From: JBBREP01 sp038202885
Lineage (GTDB): Bacteria; Actinomycetota; Acidimicrobiia; IMCC26256; PALSA-610
Assembly (NCBI GenBank): GCA_038202885.1
Contig: JBBREP010000011.1
Span: forward strand, 1 to 64,000
Reading direction: 5' to 3'
Length of the DNA: 64,000 nucleotides
Part shown: one piece after another, positions 8,363-17,204 of the stretch
How positions within the stretch are numbered: position 1 is the first letter of the stretch
Layout: every line of letters begins with the position of its first letter
Program-made: the position numbers and the translations under genes
Notes under the pieces: model-generated
Told to the model about the DNA's origin: nothing
The model's input: only the letters and a program-made list of their open reading frames with translations
Databases searched by the model: none

Positions 8363-9097
8363 TCAGGTCGTGACGATCCGATAACCAATGTCGTATTCGG
8401 CCAGCGTGCGCAAGGATCCGTGGCGCGCGTCCCAGCGGCCCGATTCGAGATCGGCCCGCAAACGTGCCGTCCCTGCGCCAACCGTCCCGGGATCGAGCTG
8501 CGCGAACGATGACATCCCGGCGCGCACGCCGGGATCGAGATACGCCTCCGGCCGGGCCCAATACGCGCCGGAAAAGCCGTCGATGCAATCAACGGGAACC
8601 GGCACGGCGACGATGTCTCGCACGTCGAGATGGCGCCGAAAGAACTGTTCCCCCGGCGGATCGTTTTCGCTCGGCAGGTCGAGGATCTCGGGCCAATATT
8701 CCAGGACCCACATGTCGTCGGTCATCGTCGGCTCGAAGTAGAGAATCGCCAGTCGCCGAGCGACGCGCTGCACCTCCTCGAGCCCGCGTGCCCGGTCCGA
8801 CCAATGGTGCACGGTGAGCACACCCATCGCGACGTCGAACGCGTCGTCTCGAAATGGCAGGGCTTCGGCGAACGCGCGCACTGCCGGCGCGGCGCTCGGA
8901 GCGCGTTGCGCGAGCATCGTCTCCGACGGCTCGACGGCGACCACGATGCAATCGCTCGGTTCGTAGTTACCCGTGCCAGCACCCACATTCACCACGGTCT
9001 CGGCGTCACCGATCGCCGCACGCAGCGGCCGAAACAAGCGCGGGTCGGCGAGGCGTCGCTCGGCGTAGCCGAGTCCGATCTGCGCGTAATCGGTCAT
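8363..9097 (-). CDS. SAM-dependent methyltransferase (class I)
   Basis: This 244-residue protein has motif I VVNVGAGTGNYE (about 36-47), an acidic loop ending strand 2 (VVAVEPSETML), and ALPFRDDAFDVAMGVLTVHHW, which matches the motif II/III part of Methyltransf_11 enzymes. The substrate cannot be inferred. The C-terminal half (DIVAVPVPVDCIDGFSGAYW) resembles small-molecule methyltransferases rather than RNA enzymes. It sits between ribH and hisG on the same strand, 16 bases after ribH, so it may be transcribed with the riboflavin operon. Confidence 0.85.
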   Translation of the reverse strand: MTDYAQIGLGYAERRLADPRLFRPLRAAIGDAETVVNVGAGTGNYEPSDCIVVAVEPSETMLAQRAPSAAPAVRAFAEALPFRDDAFDVAMGVLTVHHWSDRARGLEEVQRVARRLAILYFEPTMTDDMWVLEYWPEILDLPSENDPPGEQFFRRHLDVRDIVAVPVPVDCIDGFSGAYWARPEAYLDPGVRAGMSSFAQLDPGTVGAGTARLRADLESGRWDARHGSLRTLAEYDIGYRIVTT

Positions 9098-9113
9098 CGG
9101 GTCTTCTGCCGCG

Positions 9114-9584
9114 TCAGAGTTGTTCGAGGAGTCGCACCATCTCGATTGCGGTATGCGCGGCTTCTTCGCCCTTGTGACCGTCCTTGCCGCCGATGCGGTC
9201 GAGGGCCTGCTGGCGCGTGTCGACCGTCAACACACCGAAGATCACAGGGACGCCGGTGGTCACCGCAGCCTGGACGAGACCCTGCGTGGCACCGCCGGCG
9301 ACGTACTCGAAGTGCGCGGTGTCGCCCCTGATGACGGCCCCGAGACAGATCACGGCGTCGACACGCCCGCTGTCGGCGAGCCGTTTGGCCGCAACGGGCA
9401 GCTCAAAGGCTCCTGGCACCCACCACACGCTCACGTCGGCGTCGGCCGCCCCCGCGGCGCGCAGCGCTGTGAGCGCGCCGTCGAGCAACGCCTCGGTGAT
9501 GTCGCGGTTGAATCGAGCGACCGCGATCGCGACGCGCAACCCGCGCGCATCGAGTGAGCCTTCGAACGCCGCGTACTCACCCAT
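9114..9584 (-). CDS. ribH: 6,7-dimethyl-8-ribityllumazine synthase
   Basis: RibH condenses the ribityl-aminopyrimidine with dihydroxybutanone phosphate, the penultimate riboflavin step. From ATG 9584 the protein has 156 residues with VARFNRDITEALLDGA, WVPGAFELPVAAKRLA, LGAVIRGDTAHFEYVAGGA (substrate site) and GGKDGHKGEEAAHTAIEM (ends in the catalytic-loop region). The open frame upstream of the ATG lies inside ribBA and has no homology. The start overlaps the ribBA stop by 8 bases, consistent with translational coupling. It is the last rib gene of the operon. Confidence 0.97.
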   Translation of the reverse strand: MGEYAAFEGSLDARGLRVAIAVARFNRDITEALLDGALTALRAAGAADADVSVWWVPGAFELPVAAKRLADSGRVDAVICLGAVIRGDTAHFEYVAGGATQGLVQAAVTTGVPVIFGVLTVDTRQQALDRIGGKDGHKGEEAAHTAIEMVRLLEQL

Positions 9585-10851
9585 CGAGCGTCCCCGACTC
9601 GTGTGGTCCAGTGGGCGCACCGAGCTGGTCATCATCGACATCGTCGATATGAAGGAGATGGCCGAGCTTGTGCTGCTTCGTGCGCAGGTACGCGATGTTC
9701 TCCACGTTCGGCTTCGGCAGCAGCGGCACGCGCTCCACGATCTCGAGTCCGTAACCCTCCAGACCACCGTATTTGTGCATGTTGTTCGTCATCAGGCGCA
9801 TCGTGGTCAGCCCGAGGTCGACCAGGATCTGCGCACCGATGCCGTATTCGCGCGAGTCGACGGGGAAGCCCAGATCGAGGTTCGCCTGCACTGTGTCGCG
9901 GCCCTGTTCCTGGAGCGCGTAGGCACGCATCTTGTGCCCGAGCCCGATCCCGCGACCTTCATGGCCGCGCAAGTAGACGACAACGCCATGACCTTCAGCG
10001 GCGACGCGCGCCATCGCGAGATTCAGCTGTGGACCACAGTCGCACCGCAGCGAATTGAAGACATCACCGGTGAGGCATTCGCTGTGCACGCGCACGAGCA
10101 CGTTCTCGGTACCAGCGACGTCGCCCATGACGAACGCGACATGCTCGGTGTCGTCGATGAGCGACTCGAACACGTGGGCCGTGAAGTCGCCGAAGTCGGT
10201 TGGGATGCGCGCCTCGGCCACTCGACGCACGAGCTTCTCACTGCGCCGGCGGTGCCGAACAAGATCGGCGATCGAAATCAACACAAGGCCGTGCTCGGCC
10301 GCGAACGCAACGAGTTCGGGAAGCCTCGCCATCGTCCCGTCGTCGTTCACGACCTCGGCGAGCACGCCCGCGGGGAAGCAACCCGCGAGTCGCGCCAGGT
10401 CGACACTGGCCTCGGTATGGCCGGCGCGCTTCAGCACGCCGCCCTCGCGGTAACGCAACGGGAAGATGTGCCCGGGGCGAGCGAAGTCGCCGGCCCGGGC
10501 GTCGCGATCGAGCAATGCTTGCACCGTGGCACAACGATCAGCGCCGCTGATCCCGGTGGACGTGCCGTGGCGGTAGTCGACCGACACGGTGAAGGCCGTG
10601 CGCTGCACCTCGGTGTTTTCGTTGTTGACGACCATCAGTGGGATGTTGAGATCGTCGAGACGATCACCCTCCATCGGCATACAGATCACCCCGCTCGTGT
10701 AGCGGATCATGAACGCCATCTTCTCGGGCGTGATCCGCTCGGCGGCAACGATGAGGTCACCCTCGTTCTCGCGATCCTCGTCGTCGACGACAACAACGAT
10801 CTCGCCGCGAGCAACCGCAGCGATGGCTTCTTCGATCGGGGCAAAGGGCAT
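9577..10851 (-). CDS. ribBA: Bifunctional DHBP synthase / GTP cyclohydrolase II
   Basis: The 424-residue fusion supplies both riboflavin precursors. Residues 1-205 are the RibB half, with the metal and substrate loop DDEDRENEGDLIVAAE and HGTSTGISGADR. Residues 206-424 are the RibA half, with the zinc cysteines in CLTGDVFNSLRCDCG, then GHEGRGIGLGHKMRAYALQ and DSREYGIGAQILVDLG. The end reads TNNMHKYGGLEGYGLEIVER, where many relatives have TNNPxK. It overlaps ribE by one base and ribH by 8. Confidence 0.97.
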   Translation of the reverse strand: MPFAPIEEAIAAVARGEIVVVVDDEDRENEGDLIVAAERITPEKMAFMIRYTSGVICMPMEGDRLDDLNIPLMVVNNENTEVQRTAFTVSVDYRHGTSTGISGADRCATVQALLDRDARAGDFARPGHIFPLRYREGGVLKRAGHTEASVDLARLAGCFPAGVLAEVVNDDGTMARLPELVAFAAEHGLVLISIADLVRHRRRSEKLVRRVAEARIPTDFGDFTAHVFESLIDDTEHVAFVMGDVAGTENVLVRVHSECLTGDVFNSLRCDCGPQLNLAMARVAAEGHGVVVYLRGHEGRGIGLGHKMRAYALQEQGRDTVQANLDLGFPVDSREYGIGAQILVDLGLTTMRLMTNNMHKYGGLEGYGLEIVERVPLLPKPNVENIAYLRTKQHKLGHLLHIDDVDDDQLGAPTGPHESGTLDG

Positions 10852-11456
10852 TAGTGGTCTCCTCCTGGTAGGAGCCGTTCGACATATTTCGCGATGACAT
10901 CGATTTCGAGATTGACGCGTGCACCGATCGGTGTCGCGCCCAACGTGGTGACCAATTGCGTGTGCGGGATCAGCGCCACCGAGAACCGGGGCGCCTCGAC
11001 CTCGACAACGGTGAGGCTCACACCGTCGATCGTGATCGAACCTTTGCTGACGACGTAGCGCAGCACCGCCGCCGGCGCATCGACGCGCAACATCATCGAT
11101 CCGTCGGCCAGCATGTCTTTGGCGGCCACGGCACCGGTGCCGTCGACGTGTCCCTGCACCAGGTGTCCGCCGAGGCGGTCACCCAGGCGCATCGGCCGTT
11201 CGAGATTCACGGCGCTTCCGGCGCGCAGATCGCCCAGGTTCGTGCGCGTGATCGTCTCGGTGACCGCGTCGGCCGCCCACCACCGCGCGTCGGTATCGAA
11301 TGCCACGACGGTGAGACAACAGCCGTTGACCGCGATGGACGCGCCCATCTCGATATCGCCCAGCACCACGTCGGCGCCGATCTCGAGACGCGCGCCGCCT
11401 TCGTTCGGTGTGATCGCGCGAACGGTGCCGAGTTCTTCGACGATGCCGGTGAACAT
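10851..11456 (-). CDS. ribE: Riboflavin synthase, alpha subunit
   Basis: This enzyme dismutates two lumazine molecules into riboflavin. The start ATG 11456 (preceded by an in-frame GTG) gives MFTGIVEELGTVRAI, the signature N terminus. Two lumazine-binding repeats follow: the first holds VNGCCLTVV and ETITRTNLGDL, the second begins GHLVQGHVDGTG and holds KGSITIDGVSLTVVEV. The roughly 200-residue length is normal. The start overlaps the ribD stop (TGATG), and the stop overlaps the ribBA start, so translation is tightly coupled. Confidence 0.97.
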   Translation of the reverse strand: MFTGIVEELGTVRAITPNEGGARLEIGADVVLGDIEMGASIAVNGCCLTVVAFDTDARWWAADAVTETITRTNLGDLRAGSAVNLERPMRLGDRLGGHLVQGHVDGTGAVAAKDMLADGSMMLRVDAPAAVLRYVVSKGSITIDGVSLTVVEVEAPRFSVALIPHTQLVTTLGATPIGARVNLEIDVIAKYVERLLPGGDH

Positions 11457-12610
11457 CACGCGCCTTCCGGCGTCGACGGCGGCGCGTCGGCGGGCACGTA
11501 GTCGAGCCGGACGTCGTCGTCGAATCGAGTTACTGCATCGAGGTGCCAGCGGGGCGCGTCGTCGATGGTGGCCGGGCCGTCATGCGCGAGCGTCGGAATG
11601 CCGTGCACGCCGAGCAGCGTGTTGCCGAGATAGACCACGAGGCGGTCCACAAGTCCCGCTCGGATGAGCGCGCCGTGGAGTTCAGCGCCGCCTTCCACGA
11701 GCGCCATCAGCACCCCGCGCCGGCCAAGCAATGCCAACACGGCGTGCAGGTCGACGCCCCGCCCGGTCGATTCGCTCGCGGTGTCGACGATCTCAACCTC
11801 GGCGCCGGCCGCCGACCATGCGGCCACGGTGGCGAGGTCGGCTTGGTCGGTCGTCACGACGAGCGTGGGCGCCATTGTGGTGTCGAACAACGGTCCGTCG
11901 GCGTCGACGCGCCCATGCGCATCCAGGACCACGCGCAGCGGCGCGGGGCCCAACGGCACGTCGTCATCGGACGGCAGCCCGCGCACGGTGAGCGACGGGT
12001 GATCGGCGACCGCAGTGCCCGCGCCGACGACGATCGCCTGCGTGTCGGCGCGCAGCGCATGCACGTCGGCCCGGGCTGTCGGCCCGGTGATCCAACGCGA
12101 CGAGCCGTCGGCCGCGGCAACGAGACCGTCGATGGAGTTCGCCGTCTTGATCACGCACGACGCCCGACCGGTGCGGCGATGATGGAGATACGGCGCGAGC
12201 TGACGGGCCGCCGACGCGGCGCCGACCCCACACACCACGTCGATGCCCGCGCCACGGAGTCGGCGCAGACCGCGACCCGCCACTCTGGGATCGGGATCTT
12301 CGATCGCGGCGACCACCTTGGCGATCCCCGCCGCGACCAGCGCGTCGGTGCACGGCGAGGTGCTGCCGTGGTGGTCACACGGCTCCAAGGTCACGTACGC
12401 CGTCGCGCCAACAGCATCGGTGCCCGGCGCCAGCCCCGCGAGCGCGACGCGCTCGGCGTGCGGCGAGCCAAGGCTTGCCGCAGTCGCGCCGACCGAGAGC
12501 AGCACACCGTCACGCACGATCGCACAGCCGACCCACGGGTTCGGTGCGGTGAGACGGCGCGACCGAGCCGCGGCTGCGATTGCCGTCGCCATGGCCTCGT
12601 CGTCGCGCAC
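11456..12610 (-). CDS. ribD: Bifunctional riboflavin deaminase/reductase
   Basis: RibD deaminates the first pyrimidine intermediate and then reduces the ribosyl side chain. I place the start at GTG 12610 because GAGG sits six bases upstream and the protein then begins VRDDEAMATAIAAAARS, typical of the family; a GTG at 12694 gives an unmatched extension. The deaminase zinc site is visible as SPHAERVAL and LEPCDHHGSTSPC. The reductase half begins VIKTANSIDGLVAA and includes LVEGGAELHGALIRAGLVD. Product: 384 residues. First gene of the operon, directly behind the FMN riboswitch. Confidence 0.95.
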   Translation of the reverse strand: MRDDEAMATAIAAAARSRRLTAPNPWVGCAIVRDGVLLSVGATAASLGSPHAERVALAGLAPGTDAVGATAYVTLEPCDHHGSTSPCTDALVAAGIAKVVAAIEDPDPRVAGRGLRRLRGAGIDVVCGVGAASAARQLAPYLHHRRTGRASCVIKTANSIDGLVAAADGSSRWITGPTARADVHALRADTQAIVVGAGTAVADHPSLTVRGLPSDDDVPLGPAPLRVVLDAHGRVDADGPLFDTTMAPTLVVTTDQADLATVAAWSAAGAEVEIVDTASESTGRGVDLHAVLALLGRRGVLMALVEGGAELHGALIRAGLVDRLVVYLGNTLLGVHGIPTLAHDGPATIDDAPRWHLDAVTRFDDDVRLDYVPADAPPSTPEGA

Positions 12611-12746
12611 TGCGTACCTCGTGGCGCCCGCCGTCAGGGATCGGTGGGCCTCGGTCGGCCTCGGAGGACTCGCGCGCACGGTCGCGGCACACACGCGGGT
12701 CGCGGCGCGCCCGGATGTGGGCGCGTGGCAACGCTCGTGGCGTGCG

Positions 12747-12942
12747 ACCCTCTCCCATCCGGACTCTCACCGTCGGCCCCGGAGTCACACCGGATCGGGC
12801 CATCCGTGGTGCGCGTGCACCCCGGCGGGCGGCACGTGTGACGGTGCCGTTCGTCGGTGGATCGCTTCGCGGGCTTCGGGGCCTCCCCCGTTACCGCCGG
12901 TCGGGACTTGCACCCATCACAGCTGCGCTGCATCCCGAGGGT
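12747..12942 (-). ncRNA. FMN riboswitch (RFN element)
   Basis: The minus strand carries the RFN blocks in order. P1 arms are ACCCTC (12942-12937) and GAGGGT (12752-12747). Between them lie GGGTGCAAGTCCCGACCGGC with GGTAA, then GCCCGCGAAGCG, then GCCGACGGTGAGAGTCCGGA followed by TGGGAGAGGGT. It lies upstream of ribD and should shut off the operon when FMN binds. Relative to textbook examples, the P2 and P4 arms are longer. A GC-rich segment between the aptamer and ribD may be the expression platform; no U-tract terminator is seen, so control is likely translational. Confidence 0.95.
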
Positions 12943-12973
12943 TCTTGTTGTGATGTCAGTTCTGTCAGCGCCC

Positions 12974-13003
12974 AGGTTACCAGAACGTTCGACAAAATTG
13001 AAA
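12974..13003 (-). promoter_or_regulatory. Candidate promoter of the riboflavin operon
   Basis: The minus strand shows TTTCAA (13003-12998), an 18-base spacer and TAACCT (12979-12974), which would start transcription just before the FMN aptamer. A palindrome GAAACACGTTTC (13000-13011) overlaps the -35 box and could be a repressor site. The rest of 12943-13047 shows nothing else. Confidence 0.4.
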
Positions 13004-13047
13004 CACGTTTCTATTTTGCGTGCGGGTGTGCGCCAGGGCCGTGGCTG

Positions 13048-13542
13048 TCAGTGCGGCCGGCCGCCGGCCAAGAGGTCGAGGGCGTGGCGTACGACCGGTT
13101 CGACCGCGTCGAAGGCCTCCACCGCTCCCCCGCTGCTACCGGGCGAATTGACGATCAGCGCGGCCCCGCGACTGCCGGCCACGCCCCGCGACAACATGCC
13201 GAAGTTGCGCCCATCGCGGTTCGACGCATCGCGAATCGCCTCGGCCAGACCGGGCGCCTCGCGCTCGATCGCGGCTCGTGTGCCTTCGGGCGTGAGATCG
13301 CGTGGCCCGAACCCGGTGCCGCCCGTGGTCATGATCAAACCCTCGAAACCTTCACTCAACTCGATGAGGATGTCGCGCACCGACGCGATGCCGTCGGCCA
13401 CGACGCGCTGATCGTCGATGGTGAAGCCCGCCGTGGTGAGTCGTGCCGCGAGCGCACGCCCGGATGCGTCGTCACGGGTTCCCGCGATGACACCGTCGGA
13501 CACGGTCACGACCTTGGCGCGCAACGCGACGGCCTCGGTCAT
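13048..13542 (-). CDS. MogA/MoaB-family molybdopterin biosynthesis protein
   Basis: The 164-residue protein starts at ATG 13542, overlapping the rpe stop by 4 bases (ATGA). Motifs include KVVTVSDGVIAGTRDD near the N terminus, then GLIMTTGGTGFGPRDLTPEG and NSPGSSGGAVEAFDAV. These are the molybdopterin-binding loops (TTGGTG and the N-[SL]-P-G-[SN] loop) of the MoCF_biosynth fold. The MoaB/Mog type adenylylates molybdopterin; which of the two names applies cannot be decided by eye. No other moa or moe genes are in the window. Confidence 0.88.
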   Translation of the reverse strand: MTEAVALRAKVVTVSDGVIAGTRDDASGRALAARLTTAGFTIDDQRVVADGIASVRDILIELSEGFEGLIMTTGGTGFGPRDLTPEGTRAAIEREAPGLAEAIRDASNRDGRNFGMLSRGVAGSRGAALIVNSPGSSGGAVEAFDAVEPVVRHALDLLAGGRPH

Positions 13543-14198
13543 GAGCGCACCGCGGCGTCGGCTGCGTCGCGGATCGCGGCCGCGGCCGCGCGCGGGTCGG
13601 GTTGGCCGAAAATTGCCGTGCCCGCCACAAGGATGTCGACGCCTGCGGCCGCCGCCAGTGCGCCCGTGTCGGCGTTGATGCCCCCGTCGATCTCGATGTC
13701 GACGGCCAACCCGCGCTCGTCGATCGCCCGCCGCGCCGCACGCGCCTTGTCGAGCACGTCGGCGATAAAGGCCTGGCCTCCGAAGCCGGTGCGCACGCTC
13801 ATCACGAGCAGCGTGTCGATGCGGTCGAGCCACGGCGCAACCGCGTCGAACGGCGTCGCGGGCTCGAACGTGAGCCCGACCTTGCAGCCGCGATCTCGGA
13901 CCCGGCCGAGCAGCTTGTCGGTGTCACCGACCTCGACGTGCACGGTGATGCCGTCGGCGCCGGCGTCGGCGAACGCATCCAACAGGTCGCCCGGGTTCGC
14001 GATCATGAGATGACAGTCGAGGTAGAGCTCGGTTGCCTTGCGCAGCGATGCCACCACCGGCGGACCGATCGACAGGTTTGGCACGTAATGGCCGTCCATG
14101 CAATCGACGTGCAGGAGGTCGGCTTGATCCCCAACGCGCTCGATGTGGTCGGCCAGGTGCGCAAAGTCAGCAGCCAGGATCGACGGTGCAATCTTCAT
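13539..14198 (-). CDS. rpe: Ribulose-phosphate 3-epimerase
   Basis: Rpe interconverts ribulose 5-phosphate and xylulose 5-phosphate in the pentose phosphate pathway. From ATG 14198 the protein has about 219 residues and starts MKIAPSILAADFAHL. Metal and catalytic motifs are present: HVDCMDGHYVPNLSIGP, DCHLMIANP, MSVRTGFGGQAF and IEIDGGINADT. The family usually has MSVNPGFGGQ, so Asn-Pro is replaced by Arg-Thr here. It is followed by the MogA/MoaB-like gene with an ATGA overlap, implying co-translation. Confidence 0.96.
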   Translation of the reverse strand: MKIAPSILAADFAHLADHIERVGDQADLLHVDCMDGHYVPNLSIGPPVVASLRKATELYLDCHLMIANPGDLLDAFADAGADGITVHVEVGDTDKLLGRVRDRGCKVGLTFEPATPFDAVAPWLDRIDTLLVMSVRTGFGGQAFIADVLDKARAARRAIDERGLAVDIEIDGGINADTGALAAAAGVDILVAGTAIFGQPDPRAAAAAIRDAADAAVRS

Positions 14199-14243
14199 CG
14201 CTTCGACACTACCGATATTGCCCGCAAGGTAGTCACGACTGGC

Positions 14244-14275
14244 CCAAGCGATCGCTCGCCGCGCCGCGAAGCGAA
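14244..14275 (+). repeat. Possible degenerate copy E of the dispersed repeat
   Basis: GCTCGCCGCGCCGCGAAGCG followed by AAGCAATAG resembles the copy B/D core with a deletion. It lies in the 84-base gap 3' of rsmB and 5' of rpe, the same kind of position as the other copies. The match is weak. Confidence 0.35.
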
Positions 14276-14282
14276 GCAATAG

Positions 14283-15704
14283 TCACGCGCGTTCCAGGAC
14301 CAACACGAACATGCCGTCGCTGCCCGCGTCGTGGGGCAGGATCAGCGCGCCGCGTCCGTGGGCTCGCCACGGCGCATCGAGCAGCGAGACCGCGTGGAAC
14401 TCGGTGAGGTGTTCGCTCGCCCACTCGTCGACGCCGAGGGTTTCGGCGCGGCTCAGCGTGCACACCGAGTACACGAGTCGCCCGCCGGGCCGCACCGCTT
14501 CCGCCGCGGCGCCCAGCAAGGTCTGTTGGAGCAACGCGAGTTGGTCGATCTGCTGCGGCTGCACACGCCAACGCGCTTCGGGGCGGCGGCGCAACACACC
14601 GAGGCCACTGCACGGCGCATCGAGCAGCACCCGATCGAACAATGCACCCGGGAATGGCAGTGCGGTGCCCGCGCCGACGACGGCCTGGACCGACGCGAGG
14701 TGGAGACGACCGGCGGCCTCACGCACGAGGCGCAGCCGGCCACGGTGCACATCGGCGGCAACGACGAGGCCCGTGTCGGCCATGCGTTCGGCCGACGCAC
14801 ACGCTTTGCCGCCGGGCGCGGACGCCACGTCGAGAATGCGCTCACCGGCCTTGGGGTCGAGCGCACCGATGACGGCCTGGCTCGCTTGGTCCTGCGGGCT
14901 CGCGCTGCCGTCACGCACGCTGCGCAGACGTTCGAGATCGCCCGAACCGACCACGACGATCGAGTCGGGTACGAGCGCGCCGGCCGTCGTGCGCGCACCG
15001 CGCACCTCGAGCTCGCGCAACACCGCAGCGCGATCACCGCGCAACGGATTGACCCGGAGCGTGACCGCGCCCGGTTCGTTCATCGCAGCCAACGCCGCGA
15101 GTGCCGTCGGTTCACCGAATTGGGAGACGAGTTCGTCGACGATCCAGTCGGGATACGACAGGCGCGCGCCGGTGCCCTCGGGCTCGGCCCACGGTCGGCC
15201 GTGGCGGTCGAGCGAACGCAACACGCCGTTGACGTAGCTGCGGGCGCGCTCGGGCGCGGCGCCGACCGTCTCGCCGACCGCCGCGTGCGCGGCAACGCCT
15301 TCCACGAGTTGGTAGGCCCCGAGCCGCAAGGCCGCCCGCACGGCCGGTTCGAGCTCCACCAGCGGCTTCTTGGAATGTGACGACACGATCTCGTCGAGGT
15401 AACGCTGGCGGCGCAACGTGCCGTAGACGGCGCTCGTCACCCACGATCGGTCGCGGTCCGAAAGCTGCGAGCGTCCGATCCGGGCCGGTACGTCGAGGTT
15501 CGCGAACCCGCCCTGCTCGGCCCGTACCAACGCGGCGATCGCAACGCCGCGCGATGTCTCGCGCCGCGCCGGCGCACGGCCCGAACCGTGACGATCGGGC
15601 CGACCGCGCAAGGATGGCGAGCGACGGCCGTCGAGCCCACGCACGTCGCGCGGATCTTTGGGCGCGCGCGGGTCGCGTCGGGCGGGGCGGCGTTCGTCAG
15701 CCAT
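14283..15704 (-). CDS. rsmB: 16S rRNA m5C967 methyltransferase
   Basis: RsmB (Sun/Fmu) methylates a cytosine of 16S rRNA. Starting from ATG 15704, residues 1-55 are a basic, Arg/Pro-rich tail. Residues about 55-185 form a NusB-like RNA-binding domain (LSDRDRSWVTSAVYGTLRRQ). The C-terminal Rossmann domain has the SAM loop DVASAPGGKACASAERM and the two catalytic cysteines in DAPCSGLGVLRRRP and YSVCTLSRAE. The start overlaps the fmt stop by 8 bases. The def-fmt-rsmB order is common in bacteria. Confidence 0.95.
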   Translation of the reverse strand: MADERRPARRDPRAPKDPRDVRGLDGRRSPSLRGRPDRHGSGRAPARRETSRGVAIAALVRAEQGGFANLDVPARIGRSQLSDRDRSWVTSAVYGTLRRQRYLDEIVSSHSKKPLVELEPAVRAALRLGAYQLVEGVAAHAAVGETVGAAPERARSYVNGVLRSLDRHGRPWAEPEGTGARLSYPDWIVDELVSQFGEPTALAALAAMNEPGAVTLRVNPLRGDRAAVLRELEVRGARTTAGALVPDSIVVVGSGDLERLRSVRDGSASPQDQASQAVIGALDPKAGERILDVASAPGGKACASAERMADTGLVVAADVHRGRLRLVREAAGRLHLASVQAVVGAGTALPFPGALFDRVLLDAPCSGLGVLRRRPEARWRVQPQQIDQLALLQQTLLGAAAEAVRPGGRLVYSVCTLSRAETLGVDEWASEHLTEFHAVSLLDAPWRAHGRGALILPHDAGSDGMFVLVLERA

Positions 15705-16593
15705 CGAGCACCGCAACGCCCCGGCGACCGGCCATCCATGCGTTCACCGACATCGGTGTCCTTCCTTCGGGCACGACTTCTTCGAGGTGGAGCGCGCCCT
15801 CGCGACACGACAGTGTGCCCTCGGCCGACACCGTTCCCACTGGGGCATCGATCGCGTCGACTGCCGCGGCGCGCAGCACCTTGAGCCTCCGACCACCGAC
15901 AACGCACCACGCACCGGGCTTCGGGTTCGCCGCGCGCACGACGAGCGCGAGCTCTCGCGCCGATCGGGTTGGGTCGACCCGGAACTCCTCCACCCGCAGC
16001 TTGGCTGCGTACGTTGGCTCGCCCACCTGCGGGGTCGGCGCGCGGCCCGGCACACCCGCCAGCTCGCGCACGAGCAGGTCGGTGCCGAGCTCGACCAAAC
16101 GCGCCTTGAGTTCACCGGCGTTTTCGGTGTCGCCGATCGGCGTGCGGACTTCGGCGTACACACCGCCGGCATCGAGCGCCTCCTCGACGTCCATGAGCGC
16201 CACGCCCGTCTCGCGATCGCCGGCAAGGATTGCCCGCTCCACCGGCGCCGCGCCGCGCCACCGCGGCAAGAGCGAGAAATGCACGTTGACGAAACCGTGG
16301 CGCGGCACACCCAGCAAGGCGACCGGCAGCAGCTGACCGAACGCGACCACAACACCGATGTCGACGGTAAGCGCTTCGATCTCGTCGACCACCTCAACGC
16401 TGCGCGCCGGCGTGCGCACCGCAAGCCCCAACTCGAGCGCGCAGCGCTTCACAGCCGTCGCTTCGGCCGCGCCCGAACGCCCCCGTCGACGATCAGGTTG
16501 GGTGACGACGAGCGCGATGTCGTGACCGGCGCCGTGCAGGGCCCGCAGCGGCGGGACGGCGTCATGCGGTGAGCCGAAATACACGATGCGCAT
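15697..16593 (-). CDS. fmt: Methionyl-tRNA formyltransferase
   Basis: Fmt formylates initiator Met-tRNA using 10-formyl-THF. The 298-residue protein starts MRIVYFGSP. Its active-site strand FVNVHFSLLPRWRGAAPVER holds the catalytic Asn and His, and TGVALMDVEEALDAGG holds the conserved acidic residue. The C-terminal tRNA-binding domain (NPKPGAWCVVGGRRLKVLRA) is present and slightly short. It lies 20 bases downstream of def, its functional partner. Confidence 0.96.
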   Translation of the reverse strand: MRIVYFGSPHDAVPPLRALHGAGHDIALVVTQPDRRRGRSGAAEATAVKRCALELGLAVRTPARSVEVVDEIEALTVDIGVVVAFGQLLPVALLGVPRHGFVNVHFSLLPRWRGAAPVERAILAGDRETGVALMDVEEALDAGGVYAEVRTPIGDTENAGELKARLVELGTDLLVRELAGVPGRAPTPQVGEPTYAAKLRVEEFRVDPTRSARELALVVRAANPKPGAWCVVGGRRLKVLRAAAVDAIDAPVGTVSAEGTLSCREGALHLEEVVPEGRTPMSVNAWMAGRRGVAVLDG

Positions 16594-16613
16594 GATGGAG
16601 ACGGCGAGCTCGA

Positions 16614-17126
16614 CTACAGCGCGTGGCCCGGCGGGCCCGATCGCGGTCCGCGCTCACGCCACTCTTTCAGCGCGGCCTTGCGTTCGGCCCGCTCCATCCG
16701 GTCGAACATGAGCACACCATCGAGATGGTCGATCTCATGGAGAAAGCAGCGACCCAGCAACTCATCGCCCTCCACAACGATGTCGTTGCCGTCGAGATCC
16801 GTCGCCGCGACGGTCACCAGTTTGGGCCGCACGATCTCCACGGCGATGCCGGGAATCGACAGGCAGCCTTCCTCATAACTCCACTCGCCGTCGGCCTCGA
16901 CCACCCGCGGGTTGACGAGCACGTTCGGACCGTCGCCGACGTCGTAGACGAAGAATCGCTGCGCGATCCCCACCTGCGGTGCGGCCAGCCCGACACCAGG
17001 AGCGTCGTACATCGTGTCGAACATTGCGTCGATCCGCGCCACGAAGCCGCCGTCAATGTCGACGACATCGGCCGCGGGCTGTTTGAGGACGGGATCACCA
17101 AAGATCCGGATCGGGTACGACGACAT
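16614..17126 (-). CDS. def: Peptide deformylase
   Basis: Def removes the N-formyl group from nascent proteins. The ATG at 17126 gives MSSYPIRIFGDPVLKQPA, the normal N terminus, and a 170-residue enzyme. All three motifs are intact: GVGLAAPQVG, EGCLSIPG (metal-binding Cys) and HEIDHLDG (two metal His plus catalytic Glu). The C-terminal tail is Arg-rich. It is the first gene of def-fmt-rsmB; the 78 bases separating it from priA show nothing recognisable. Confidence 0.96.
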   Translation of the reverse strand: MSSYPIRIFGDPVLKQPAADVVDIDGGFVARIDAMFDTMYDAPGVGLAAPQVGIAQRFFVYDVGDGPNVLVNPRVVEADGEWSYEEGCLSIPGIAVEIVRPKLVTVAATDLDGNDIVVEGDELLGRCFLHEIDHLDGVLMFDRMERAERKAALKEWRERGPRSGPPGHAL

Positions 17127-17204
17127 CAGTCCAATGCTACCGGGAGCCTTCGCGCGCTCGGGAGCTGGTAGTGACCTACTTTGAACAATGCCACCACCCA
17201 CGAG

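Noticed and set aside
12611..12694. N-terminal extension of ribD to GTG 12694
   Set aside because: No homology, and a good GAGG site favours GTG 12610.
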